DNA of 64,000 nucleotides, taken from the NCBI RefSeq assembly GCF_000026145.1, contig NC_009445.1, positions 2,852,001 through 2,916,000 of the forward strand. Direction: 5' to 3'. This document shows, in pieces, positions 16,955 to 25,173 of the stretch. How positions within the stretch are numbered: position 1 is the stretch's first letter; each line of letters opens with the position of its first letter. The notes beneath the pieces are model-generated. The model was not told the DNA's origin, made no database searches, and worked only from the letters and a program-made list of their open reading frames with translations. This DNA is from Bradyrhizobium sp. ORS 278. Its GTDB lineage: Bacteria > Pseudomonadota > Alphaproteobacteria > Rhizobiales > Xanthobacteraceae. The translations under genes were made by a program, and so were the position numbers.

Positions 16955-17595
16955 CCATGGACACCGATCAGCTCATCCGCTCGCTTGCTGCTGACAATGC
17001 GCAACGCGCCCAGCCTGTCGGCATCGTCCTGGCGCTGGCCTTGATGGCGGCCACGCCGGTCTCGACGGCGATGCTGCTGGTCGGCCTCGGCATCCGCCCC
17101 GACATCTGGCTCGCCGTGCGCAATCCGTTCTTCGACCTGAAGTTCGTGGTCACCGCGGCGCTGGCGATCCCGGCGCTGATCATCAGCCTGCATCTGTCGC
17201 GTCCCGAGGCGTCGCTGCACGGCTGGAGCTGGCTCCTGATCGCGCCGGTCCTCGTCCTTGTCGGCGGCATCGCCGCGGAGATGATGCTGCCGCAGCGGGC
17301 GCCGATGATGGCGCGCATGGTCGGGCACAATTCGATGCTGTGCATGAGCGCGATCCCGGTGCTGTCGCTGCCGGTTTTGGCCGCCGCCCTGTTCGGGCTG
17401 CGGCACGGCGCGCCGTCGCGCCCGGCGGTCGCAGGCGCCGTCGCCGGACTGGTGTCGGCCGGCATCGCGGCGACGCTCTACGCGGCGCATTGCAATGACG
17501 ATTCGCCGCTGTTCGTCGCCACCTGGTACACCGCCGCGGCGCTGATCGTGGCCGGCCTCGGCGCCGCCATCGGCGCGCGTGTTCTGCGCTATTGA
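16951..17595 (+). CDS. NrsF-type membrane anti-sigma factor (DUF1109)
   Basis: Inner-membrane regulator of 214 residues with six hydrophobic segments, from PVGIVLALALMAATPVSTA to LIVAGLGAAIGARVL. Conserved Cys and His residues occur late (GHNSMLCMSAIPVL, AAHCNDDSPLFVATWY), as in NrsF, where a pair of cysteines is needed for signal sensing. The start GTG overlaps the sigma stop by 4 bases; ATG at 16957 is the alternative. It should hold the preceding ECF factor at the membrane until a signal arrives. Confidence 0.88.
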   Translation: MTMDTDQLIRSLAADNAQRAQPVGIVLALALMAATPVSTAMLLVGLGIRPDIWLAVRNPFFDLKFVVTAALAIPALIISLHLSRPEASLHGWSWLLIAPVLVLVGGIAAEMMLPQRAPMMARMVGHNSMLCMSAIPVLSLPVLAAALFGLRHGAPSRPAVAGAVAGLVSAGIAATLYAAHCNDDSPLFVATWYTAAALIVAGLGAAIGARVLRY

Positions 17596-17611
17596 GGCCG
17601 CGAAGGGGCGC

Positions 17612-18721
17612 TCACACCTCGGCCGGCGCGGCGGCGTCCTGCACGCGGTGGAAGCGCAGCACCTGCTGCGCCGTTGAGCGGCGGAGCCGCTCATAGGTGA
17701 CCTTGGCCGAGACGAGGTCGGTCGGCGTCGCGCCCGTCAGCTCATCACGCATCGTGATCATCGACTTGACCACCGGCCATGACAGGCCGGCGACCTTGGC
17801 GAGGATCATCACGCCCTCGGCGCGGCTCTCGATCATGATGCTCTCGGCGACGGCGATCGGCACGTTGGCCATGGCCGCGACGGCGGCGTTGGCCTCGTCG
17901 AACTTCTTCTGCTCCATGAACTGCGCCACGAGCTGCGGGTCGAGCCGGCCGTCGGCATGCAACGAGCGCACCAGCGCGTGCGCGATCTCGGTCTGGCTGG
18001 TCAGCGCCACGGCGCTCGACCGCGCGCACCGGCTCGCCGTCCGCACCGCCGAGGAGACCTCCGGCGCCAGCTTCGGATTGTCCGCCTCAAGCCGCGCGCG
18101 CACGGTGACGGACGCCTTGGCGACGAGCTTCAGATAAAAGTGGCGCGGCAGGTTGGGCCGCATCGCGAGGCACGCGGCGAGGTTCTCGTCGAGCGCGGCG
18201 CGATCGACCAAGCTCTCGAAGTTGCGCTCCGACAGTTCGGCGCCGGGATTGCTGACGGTGCTTTGCACCACCGCGTCGTTGCCGCGCCGGAGCAGAATGT
18301 CGGTGACCGCACGGCTCAGCACGCGGCGGATCGAGATCGCGAGCAGATGCGCCTGGCTCTTGGTCTCGGCGGTCCGGATCAGTGCGGCGTCATCGAGCCG
18401 CTCGGACTTCGACAACACGGGACCGGCGACCTCGATGGCGTCGTCATCGGCCAGCCGGTGCAGCGTACGCGGCGGCGCCGCATCGATTGTCGCCAGGCGG
18501 TTCGCCAGCAGAGCCCGCGCGGAGATCTCGATGTGATCGATCAGGCATGCGAAGACGTCATCGAACAGCGCCACCTGATCGTCGGCAAAATCCGTCGCGC
18601 CGTCGACGAACAGGTCCGTCACCTTGCGCAGCGTCTCGACCCGTCGCGCCACGGTGCCGTGCGCGAGCGTGTCCTCCAGCTCGTCCAGCAGGCTCTCGTT
18701 CGGCGCGGACTTCGCGGGCAT
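17612..18721 (-). CDS. DUF2336 protein, paralogue 1
   Basis: 369-residue soluble, helix-rich protein starting PAKSAPNESLLDELEDTL; the conserved core includes ERNFESLVDRAALDENLAACL and AVAESIMIESRAEGVMILAK. The family is alphaproteobacterial and of unknown role. The start codon lies 11 bases after the stop of the diguanylate-cyclase gene on the same strand, so the two are probably co-transcribed; the open frame continues upstream to 19069, but that part is a shadow of the cyclase gene. A second DUF2336 gene is at 56893-57846. A link to cyclic-di-GMP signalling is inferred only from the neighbour. Confidence 0.8.
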   Translation of the reverse strand: MPAKSAPNESLLDELEDTLAHGTVARRVETLRKVTDLFVDGATDFADDQVALFDDVFACLIDHIEISARALLANRLATIDAAPPRTLHRLADDDAIEVAGPVLSKSERLDDAALIRTAETKSQAHLLAISIRRVLSRAVTDILLRRGNDAVVQSTVSNPGAELSERNFESLVDRAALDENLAACLAMRPNLPRHFYLKLVAKASVTVRARLEADNPKLAPEVSSAVRTASRCARSSAVALTSQTEIAHALVRSLHADGRLDPQLVAQFMEQKKFDEANAAVAAMANVPIAVAESIMIESRAEGVMILAKVAGLSWPVVKSMITMRDELTGATPTDLVSAKVTYERLRRSTAQQVLRFHRVQDAAAPAEV

Positions 18722-18731
18722 GCTGGGATGC

Positions 18732-19880
18732 TCAGGTGCCGGTGACGCGATTGCGCCCATTGGCCTTGGAGTCGTAGAGCGCATGATCCGCGCGGGCGAG
18801 CAGGGACTCGGCGGTCTCGTCGCCGCGCCGCGTCGCGACGCCCGCCGAGAACGTGACCTGCAGGCCGGCGGAGAACGCGCTCCAGTCGAGCTCGGCAATA
18901 ATCCGGCGCAGCCGTTCGGCGAGCCGTGCGGCGGGCTCCGCCGGCGCGCCCGGGAGCACCAGCAGGAATTCCTCTCCGCCATAGCGTCCAAAACGGTCAC
19001 TGCCGCGAATGTTGGCGTACATCGTGATCGCGAAGGTGCGCAGCACGTCGTCGCCGGTTGGATGGCCATGGGTGTCGTTGATGCGCTTGAACCAGTCGAG
19101 GTCGATCAGCACGATCGAGCAGGGCCGGCCGGCCTGGCGGCAGCGCGCCATTTCCTCATCGAGCACCTGCATGATCGAACGGCGGTTCAGCGCGCCGGTC
19201 AGCTCGTCGAGCTCGGCGAGCTCCTCGATGCGGCGATAGGCCTCCTTCAGCTTCTGACCGCGTAGATACAGCGTCTCGCGCAGGCCCGAGGAGAAGATGC
19301 CGAGGAACATGCAGCCGGCGATGGTGAGCAGGAACACCAGGAGGGTCGCGAGCCGCTCCAGGGCGTTGCCGGTTGGCATGCCCAGTGGCTTGTCCGTCAG
19401 GAGGAATAGGCCGGCGAGGCCGAGCGCCAGGAAGGTCCAGCAGATCGCGCTCTGGCGTGGCGTGGCGCGGAGCGAGCCGAAGGCGACGACCAGATACAGC
19501 GTGCACAGGAAGACGATGCTGACTTCCGGCGCAATGTAGCAGAAACCGACCGTCATCATCATGCTGGCGATCGACTGCGGCACGACCAGATAGTGGTCGC
19601 GGAAGCGGTCGTTGAACCCGCTCTCCGACAGCATCGTCCACAGAGCGACGGTCAGCACGCCAATCGCGGCATAAGAGGGCGCGATCGTGGGCGGTACGGT
19701 ACCGGCCTGGGCATAGATGAACAGGATCACCGCGTCGATCAGGTAGCAGCCGGCGATCATCGCCAGCATCTGCCGGCGCCGTCCGGCGCGGCGGACATGC
19801 AGATCGGGCGGCGGCAGCGCGCGCGAGCCGTCCACCTCGGCAACATCGGCATTTCGATAGGGCGGCGCCGTAGTGTCCAT
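18732..19880 (-). CDS. Membrane diguanylate cyclase (GGDEF) with intact I-site
   Basis: 382 residues. Six hydrophobic segments (about 38-200) precede a short coiled linker (LKEAYRRIEELAELDELTG) and a GGDEF domain. The active-site loop is YGGEEF, and RGSD lies five residues before it, the RxxD inhibitory site, so this should be an active, product-inhibited enzyme making cyclic-di-GMP. The N-terminal domain is of the multi-helix membrane-sensor type. It is upstream of and close to the DUF2336 gene on the same strand. Confidence 0.92.
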   Translation of the reverse strand: MDTTAPPYRNADVAEVDGSRALPPPDLHVRRAGRRRQMLAMIAGCYLIDAVILFIYAQAGTVPPTIAPSYAAIGVLTVALWTMLSESGFNDRFRDHYLVVPQSIASMMMTVGFCYIAPEVSIVFLCTLYLVVAFGSLRATPRQSAICWTFLALGLAGLFLLTDKPLGMPTGNALERLATLLVFLLTIAGCMFLGIFSSGLRETLYLRGQKLKEAYRRIEELAELDELTGALNRRSIMQVLDEEMARCRQAGRPCSIVLIDLDWFKRINDTHGHPTGDDVLRTFAITMYANIRGSDRFGRYGGEEFLLVLPGAPAEPAARLAERLRRIIAELDWSAFSAGLQVTFSAGVATRRGDETAESLLARADHALYDSKANGRNRVTGT

Positions 19881-20211
19881 TTGCTCGCATTTCTTCGGAG
19901 TTCAACCGAAAATCTACGCGGGAAAGCCTTTAACTTTGGTATCTAGGGAACTGGAATGCGCGCGAGGCCGCGCGTCGTGACAAGGCATTCCACGGCTTCT
20001 TTGACGGCTCGATCGGGCAATGCGTGGGGCGGGGACGTAACATGGTAGGCGGGAACCCGCCGGGCGCGATCGCCTCGGTGCGGGCGTCGAAATTCGTACG
20101 TCTGTGCGCCAGCTCACATCCGGGGACGTATCTTTCCGGTATTTTGAGGAATTTTGCGGTTGAATTCGAACCGCAATCTCATTCCTCCAGACCAATCTCG
20201 CGAGACGGCCA
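19881..20211. other. Divergent intergenic region before an ECF sigma operon
   Basis: 331 bases with no gene. An inverted repeat GCGGTT-N7-AACCGC (20156-20174) lies about 38 bases before the sigma start and could be an operator or a promoter-proximal hairpin. I see no clear promoter hexamers. Confidence 0.45.
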
Positions 20212-20781
20212 TTGAGCGTGACAGCAGCGGCGTCAGATGAAACCCTGATTGCCCGGATCGCTCAAGGCGACCGGCTCGCCATGCAGGTGCTGTATGGACG
20301 GCACCATGTCAGGGTGTACCGTTTCGGGCTGCGGCTCGTACGGGACGAACAGGTCGCGGAAGATCTCATCAGCGAGGTCTTTCTCGACGTGTGGCGTCAG
20401 GCCGGCAAGTTTGAGGGCCGCTCTGCCGTCTCAACCTGGCTCCTGGCCATTACGCGGTTCAAGGCCCTTTCGGCACTTCGGCGCCGCAAGGACGTTGAAC
20501 TGGAGGACGACGCCGCGAACGCGATCGAGGACACGTCCGACGATCCGGAAGTGGCGGCGCAGAAGAAGAATACCGGAGAAGCCTTGCGCAAGTGCCTGAC
20601 TGCGCTTTCGCCTGATCACCGGGAGATCGTCGATCTCGTCTACTACCATGAGAAGTCCGTGGAGGAGGTGGCCGAGATCGTCGGAATTCCGGAAAACACC
20701 GTCAAGACGCGCCTGTTCTATGCGCGCAAGAAATTGGCCGAACTCCTGAAGGCGGCCGGCATTGAAAGAGGCTGGCCATGA
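20212..20781 (+). CDS. ECF sigma factor with a non-zinc anti-sigma partner
   Basis: 189 residues. Region 2 has AEDLISEVFLDVWRQAGKF and STWLLAITRFKALSALRR; region 4 has LSPDHREIVDLVYYHEKSVE and a helix-turn-helix at EIVGIPENTVKTRLFYARKK. The start is either TTG at 20212 or GTG at 20218; neither has a clear ribosome site. Its stop overlaps the ATG of the anti-sigma gene (ATGA), the usual translational coupling. The signal is unknown. Confidence 0.9.
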   Translation: MSVTAAASDETLIARIAQGDRLAMQVLYGRHHVRVYRFGLRLVRDEQVAEDLISEVFLDVWRQAGKFEGRSAVSTWLLAITRFKALSALRRRKDVELEDDAANAIEDTSDDPEVAAQKKNTGEALRKCLTALSPDHREIVDLVYYHEKSVEEVAEIVGIPENTVKTRLFYARKKLAELLKAAGIERGWP

Positions 20782-21731
20782 TGGCTTTGAGCAGGAAAAT
20801 GCTGGAGCAAGAGCCCGGTGACATCGAACTGCTGCTGCCGTGGTACGCTGCCGGCACGCTGAGCGCGCGCGACATGCGCCGTGTCGAGGAGGCGCTGGGC
20901 CAGGATGCCGATCTCGCCCGGCAATATGCCGAGATCCAGAAGGAATATGCCGAGACCATCGCGCTGAACGAGAGTCTCGGCGCGCCGTCGATGCGCGCGA
21001 TGCAGAAGCTGTTCGCCGCGATCGAGGCCGAGCCGGAGCAGGCGCCGAAGGCGCTGCCCGGTGCCGGCGCGCGCATCATGGCGTTCTTCGAGAGCCTGTC
21101 GCCACGCACGCTGGCCTGGACCGTGAGCCTCGGCGCGCTGCTGGTGGTGGCGCAGGCGGGTGTGATCGGCAGCGTACTGCTGCGCTCGCAGGCGACGTAC
21201 CAGACCGCGTCGATGGCCGAGGACAAGGCCGCCCAAGACAAGGCCGCCCAAGACAAGGCCGTGCAAGACAAGGCTGCTCAAGACAGGGTCGCCGAATACA
21301 AGGCCGCGCCGCCCGCTCCGGCGGCGGACCCGAAAGCCGCCGGCCCGAGGTTGGCCCCGCCACCCCCAAGCCCCGCGCCACCGGTCGCCGCCGTGGCGCC
21401 TGCGCCGGCCGAGCCGCGCGCAACGGACAGCATGAGGCGGTCGCGCGTGGCCGAGGCGCCGGCTCCGGCGGCGCCGCTGATCCGCGGCCTCGGGCCGCAG
21501 CCGGCCGCGGTTGCGCCCGTCTACGCGCTGGTGCGGTTCGTGCCGGACGCGCGGATGGCGGATATCACCGCGCTGCTGGACAGCTATCAGGCCTTGATCG
21601 TCGACGGCGCCAAGGGCGGGGTCTTCAAGCTGCAGCTTGGCAGTCAGCCGCTGTCGAAGGCCGACGCCGATGGCCTGATCGGCCGCCTGTCGCGCGAGAA
21701 GATCGTCAGCATCGCGGTGGCCGCTCAGTAA
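20778..21731 (+). CDS. Anti-sigma factor, single-pass membrane protein with Pro/Ala linker
   Basis: 317 residues. The N-terminal part IELLLPWYAAGTLSARDMRR matches the RskA-like anti-sigma entry domain but has no HxxxCxxC zinc motif. One membrane segment (TLAWTVSLGALLVVAQAGV) follows, then the repeat (AQDKA)n and a Pro/Ala-rich stretch to about 240, and a folded C-terminal end (VYALVRFVPDARMADITALL to the end) that is likely periplasmic. It presumably sequesters the ECF factor just upstream. Confidence 0.8.
   Translation: MMALSRKMLEQEPGDIELLLPWYAAGTLSARDMRRVEEALGQDADLARQYAEIQKEYAETIALNESLGAPSMRAMQKLFAAIEAEPEQAPKALPGAGARIMAFFESLSPRTLAWTVSLGALLVVAQAGVIGSVLLRSQATYQTASMAEDKAAQDKAAQDKAVQDKAAQDRVAEYKAAPPAPAADPKAAGPRLAPPPPSPAPPVAAVAPAPAEPRATDSMRRSRVAEAPAPAAPLIRGLGPQPAAVAPVYALVRFVPDARMADITALLDSYQALIVDGAKGGVFKLQLGSQPLSKADADGLIGRLSREKIVSIAVAAQ
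21231..21305 (+). repeat. Tandem 15-base repeat inside the anti-sigma gene
   Basis: Five 15-base units of the form GCCCAAGACAAGGCC, the first two identical and the last three changed, encode AQDKA, AQDKA, VQDKA, AQDRV and AEYKA. The unit is a whole number of codons, so copy-number change would keep the frame and alter only the linker length. Confidence 0.9.
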
Positions 21732-21929
21732 TCCGCGTCGTCCAGGACGTCACTCGAGGCGTCGTGCGGTGATGGAGCGCGCGATCGCCGCCGGCCGGCA
21801 GGCGCGGCGACGGCGATGTAGGTCCCGCGGTTCGACTCCGGCAGCAGCTGATCCTTCGTGTCGGTCGCGCCGGCGCAGCACCAGCCTGTCAACGTTTTCG
21901 TGAACGTTCCAAAAATCCGTCCGTCACGT

Positions 21930-22071
21930 TGAACGTGTGCCCTGGCGGTTACGACAGAAGGTATGTGGGAGCGGTGATCCCCTCCCCATAGCTATATCAG
22001 GCGCGAGCGCCCATCCACCCCAAGCGCCCATATGGCTCGAGCCGTCCGGTTGTCCCCCCGGACGGCTCTTT
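21930..22071 (+). ncRNA. Candidate small RNA with a CCCCTCCCC loop and intrinsic terminator
   Basis: In a 610-base gene-free gap, a hairpin TATGTGGGAG-N10-CTCCCCATA (21962-21990) exposing a C-rich loop is followed by a GC-rich stretch and an intrinsic terminator. This is the form of a free-standing sRNA able to pair with purine-rich ribosome sites. TTGAAC near 21930 could be a -35 element, but I find no certain -10. The rest of the gap shows nothing else. Confidence 0.35.
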
Positions 22072-22076
22072 CATTT
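22039..22076 (+). terminator. Intrinsic terminator
   Basis: GAGCCGTCCGG (22039-22049), loop, CCGGACGGCTC (22058-22068), then TTTCATTT. It is 308 bases past the anti-sigma gene, too far to be simply that gene's terminator unless the 3' region is long; it may end a small RNA. Confidence 0.75.
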
Positions 22077-22341
22077 CGGGCGAAGCGATGAAGCGAAGCC
22101 CCGCTAGCCGTCAACCGGCGTCACATCTTCTGGTTGCCCGATGAGATGAGTGGTCGCGCGGGCGTTGTCGCCGCGCCGGCAGGGCTCGTAGAAGCACGGA
22201 TAAATCTTCCGGTGGACTACGGTTTTGCCGTCGGCGAAGATGGCGATAGCTAGACTTTGTTAACCTTTTCCACAAAATATTCACGTCACGTTGCGTTGAT
22301 TCGTGCCGAGTGCGTCCGTCCCCTTTCTTGCGGGCTCCCCT

Positions 22342-23085
22342 ATGACACATCGACTGGACGTGGCTTGCAGCCGCGAACTGGCTGCGCGTTGGCGCGCGCT
22401 CGCCGAACGGCGCCTCGATCACCTCACCGAGCTGTTCGATAGCGGCCGCTGGCGGCGTTATTACACCGAGCAATCCTTCCTCGACGACCTTCGTCACGCC
22501 AAGGCCGCGGTTGAGACCTGGACATCGCTGGCTGCCGCCAAGGTTGAGCTCGCCAAGGTCGATCCTATCAAGGTCGACCCGGTCATGGTCGACCCTGTCA
22601 AGCTCGAGCCCATCAAGATCGTGCCGGCCAGCGTTGTGTCGGCCAAGACAGCGGTCGCGGCTCCGATAATGGTCGCGGCTCCGCCAGTGGAGCCGGAGAG
22701 ACTTCCCGAGCCGATCAGGCTCTACGCCCTCGATGAGCGCAGCTTCGAGCACCGGCCGATCGAGCTGCCGCGCTCGCTCGATACCATCCTTGCGAGATCC
22801 GAAATCATCGTCGAGCCCGAGATCGCGCTGGCCGAGCCGGACATGGAGCCCGACGTCGTCATCGAGCCCAACGATGTCGTCGAGACCGACTACGCCTTCG
22901 AGTACGACGAGGTCGCTGAGCACGACGTCGCGCCGGAGCTGACAGACGCTCCCTTGCACATCGACATGTCGGCGCTCGAGCAGGCCTTGAGCATCGGCAT
23001 CGAAGGCGACGTGGAGTATGACGAGCCGGTGGTCGACCTCGACGCCATCGAGCGCCGCTATCCGGCGCTGGCTGTCGCTTATTAG
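22342..23085 (+). CDS. TIGR03809-family conserved protein
   Basis: 247 residues from ATG at 22342; the frame could start at a GTG at 22303, but family likeness begins after it. The N-terminal part RWRALAERRLDHLTELFDSG plus RWRRYYTEQSFLDDL is what I recognise as the family core (about residues 14-55). The rest is acidic and Pro-rich, with an imperfect repeat of VDPIKVDPV type near 70-95. No membrane segment or signal is seen. In Bradyrhizobium and Rhodopseudomonas this family lies beside TIGR03808, as here. The role is unknown. Confidence 0.65.
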   Translation: MTHRLDVACSRELAARWRALAERRLDHLTELFDSGRWRRYYTEQSFLDDLRHAKAAVETWTSLAAAKVELAKVDPIKVDPVMVDPVKLEPIKIVPASVVSAKTAVAAPIMVAAPPVEPERLPEPIRLYALDERSFEHRPIELPRSLDTILARSEIIVEPEIALAEPDMEPDVVIEPNDVVETDYAFEYDEVAEHDVAPELTDAPLHIDMSALEQALSIGIEGDVEYDEPVVDLDAIERRYPALAVAY

Positions 23086-23220
23086 TCCAGCTGTCTCACG
23101 ACCACCGACATTCGGGCTCAATCGCCAACGCGCAGCCGCTTCGCGGCTTCGGATCGACGATTGCCCCCGAATGACCGCGCGAACCTCGCTCAGGCGGGGG
23201 GCCGCAGCAGGGCGCGTCAG

Positions 23221-24594
23221 TCATCGCCTGACGGCGTTGCCGGCCATGGTCAGCTGCGCAAAGCGTTGCGCACCGTCCTGCGTGAGGTCTGACGTCACCG
23301 GCTTGATGTGATCGAGCCCGATCACCGCGCCGCGCGGGGTGCCGGAGATCAAGTTGTTGCTGACGAGCGCAGTGCCCGCACCCTGAACCACGGACACGCC
23401 GATGCCGGCGAGCGCGTTGCGTACCACGTTGCCGGAGATGACGACGTCGCGGAGGTAGCGGCCCCAGCCGGCGACGATGCCATAGGACGGGGCGTTCTCC
23501 ACCACGTTGCCCGTCACGGAGGAATCCGCCTCGACATAGATGCCGATGCCGGCATCGTCGTCCGGCGCGGTACCGATCGGCCGCTTGGGGATCAGGTTGC
23601 GGATGATGTTGCCCTGGACCACGGCAATGCGACCGCCTTCGTTGAAGTTGCAGACGGAGACGCCGAACGCGGCGCCGTCGACCGTGTTGCCGCTGATGAC
23701 GGCGCCTTCGAACGCAAACTCCGAATACAGCGCGACCTCGCGCACATCGGTGACGCTGTTGCCGACGATCTGGATGTTTGAGGCCGAGTTGCCGCGAACG
23801 GCCGAGTAGTCGCAGTTCCTGATGCGATTGCCTCTCACGATGACATTGCCGGCGCGGAAGGCGTTGATGGCATTGCCGTACTGGCCGGAGCCGCCGGGGC
23901 CGGCCTTGATGTCCTCGATGTGATTGTCGAGCACCATGGTGCCGTCGTCGCCGATCGCGGTCCGCAGGATCTCGATGCCGTTGTCGCGCGTGCCCTTGAT
24001 GGTGTTGCGCGACACGATCAGGCCGAGCGCGTCGAACGACACGATGGCAGTGACCGCGATGTCGATGATGACGTTGCCGCTGACGTCGCCGGACACCTGC
24101 TCGAGCCAGATGCCGCTGCCGCCGGAGCGGGTGATCTCGCAATCGATGATCCTGACATCGTTGCCGGCGGCCACGTGCAGCAGTCCGCGGCGCTGGGGCA
24201 GGGCGATGCCGCCGCCATCGAGCGAGACGGCGGTGACATCAGCACCGTCGGCGCCTTCGGCCGAGAGCAGCGAGGGCGCGCCGCCGGTGAACACGAGCCT
24301 GGTGGCGCCGCGGACGCCGATCAGCTTGCTGCCTTTGGACAGCCGCAGCATGGAGCTCCGGTAAACGCCGGGCGGCAGCGCCAGCGGCGCCTGCGCCCGC
24401 GTTGCCTCATCGATCGCCCGCTGCAGGGCGCGGGTCTGATCGTCGGGGCTGTTCGGCTTGACGCCGTACTGCGTGGCGTCGCGGCCGAGCGTGGAGATCA
24501 AGGGAGCGCCCTCTGCGGCAACAGTCGGCAAAGCAAGGGCTCCGGCGGCCCCGGCAGCCGATCCAGCGAGAATGCGGCGGCGATTGACGTCCAT
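23221..24594 (-). CDS. Tat-exported right-handed beta-helix protein (TIGR03808 family)
   Basis: 457 residues. VNRRRILAGSAAGAAGALAL is a twin-arginine signal, so the protein is exported folded. After a short domain (RDATQYGVKPNSPDDQTRAL) come repeated rungs such as NVIIDIAVTAIVSFDALGL, NRIRNCDYSAVRGNSASNI and GNVVENAPSYGIVAGWGRYL, typical of pectate-lyase-like beta-helices. Start at 24594 is chosen because the Tat motif follows at once. Such folds often bind or cleave polysaccharide, but no catalytic set is evident. It is convergent with the TIGR03809 gene. Confidence 0.82.
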   Translation of the reverse strand: MDVNRRRILAGSAAGAAGALALPTVAAEGAPLISTLGRDATQYGVKPNSPDDQTRALQRAIDEATRAQAPLALPPGVYRSSMLRLSKGSKLIGVRGATRLVFTGGAPSLLSAEGADGADVTAVSLDGGGIALPQRRGLLHVAAGNDVRIIDCEITRSGGSGIWLEQVSGDVSGNVIIDIAVTAIVSFDALGLIVSRNTIKGTRDNGIEILRTAIGDDGTMVLDNHIEDIKAGPGGSGQYGNAINAFRAGNVIVRGNRIRNCDYSAVRGNSASNIQIVGNSVTDVREVALYSEFAFEGAVISGNTVDGAAFGVSVCNFNEGGRIAVVQGNIIRNLIPKRPIGTAPDDDAGIGIYVEADSSVTGNVVENAPSYGIVAGWGRYLRDVVISGNVVRNALAGIGVSVVQGAGTALVSNNLISGTPRGAVIGLDHIKPVTSDLTQDGAQRFAQLTMAGNAVRR

Positions 24595-24787
24595 GGTCAG
24601 CGTCTCTGGCAAAAGATGACGTGCTGACACGACTTAAGCCGAAAGCCTCAATCCTGATGCTGAGGATGAGCGCTGCCGCGGGAGATTGTTGCCGGAAGGG
24701 TTAAAGCTTCACATCGATGGCCGCGCCCGTGACGTGACCCTCGTTTGCGGGGCTGCGCCAGCGAGCCGGCATTGGACGCCCTCCTGA

Positions 24788-24821
24788 CCGGAACCAATCG
24801 GGCGCGCCGAGCTTGTTCCGG
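24788..24821. repeat. Inverted repeat before a GlsB-type gene
   Basis: CCGGAAC and GTTCCGG (7 bases each, perfect) separated by 20 bases, about 25 bases before the start. GGAAC recalls the -35 of EcfG promoters, but the expected CGTT does not occur at the right spacing, so an operator is as likely. Confidence 0.4.
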
Positions 24822-24845
24822 CGACGGATCGAGGAGGAGTGACTG

Positions 24846-25133
24846 ATGCATTTATCCAATGAGAGCCTGCTGGTGATTCTGTTCGTGGGCATTGTCGCCG
24901 GCTGGCTGGCGGGCCGCGTCATGGAAGGTGGCGGCTTCGGGCTCATCGGCGATCTGATCGTCGGCCTGCTCGGCGCGTTCGTCGGCAACTGGCTGCTGCC
25001 ACGGCTCGGCATTCACCTGGGTGTCGGGCTGGTCGCCGCGATCATCAACGCCTTCATCGGCGCGGTGGTCCTGTTGCTGATCCTGCGCCTGATCGGCGGC
25101 GGATTTGGCCGCCGACGCCGCTGGAGCGCTTGA
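24846..25133 (+). CDS. GlsB/YeaQ/YmgE-family small membrane protein
   Basis: 95 residues with three hydrophobic stretches (LLVILFVGIVAGWLAGRVM, LIVGLLGAFVGNWLLP, VVLLLILRLIGGGFG) and the family pattern GWLAGRVMEGGGFGLIGDLI. A GGAGGAG ribosome site is six bases before the ATG. Members are small stress-induced inner-membrane proteins; the older name 'transglycosylase-associated' is not supported by function. Confidence 0.9.
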   Translation: MHLSNESLLVILFVGIVAGWLAGRVMEGGGFGLIGDLIVGLLGAFVGNWLLPRLGIHLGVGLVAAIINAFIGAVVLLLILRLIGGGFGRRRRWSA

Positions 25134-25173
25134 CGTCAGCCGCTGATGGCGAGCCTGACCATTTGGGCCGCCA

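Noticed and set aside
24788..24821. EcfG-type promoter before the GlsB-type gene
   Set aside because: GGAAC is present, but CGTT is missing at 16-17 bases; kept only as an inverted repeat.
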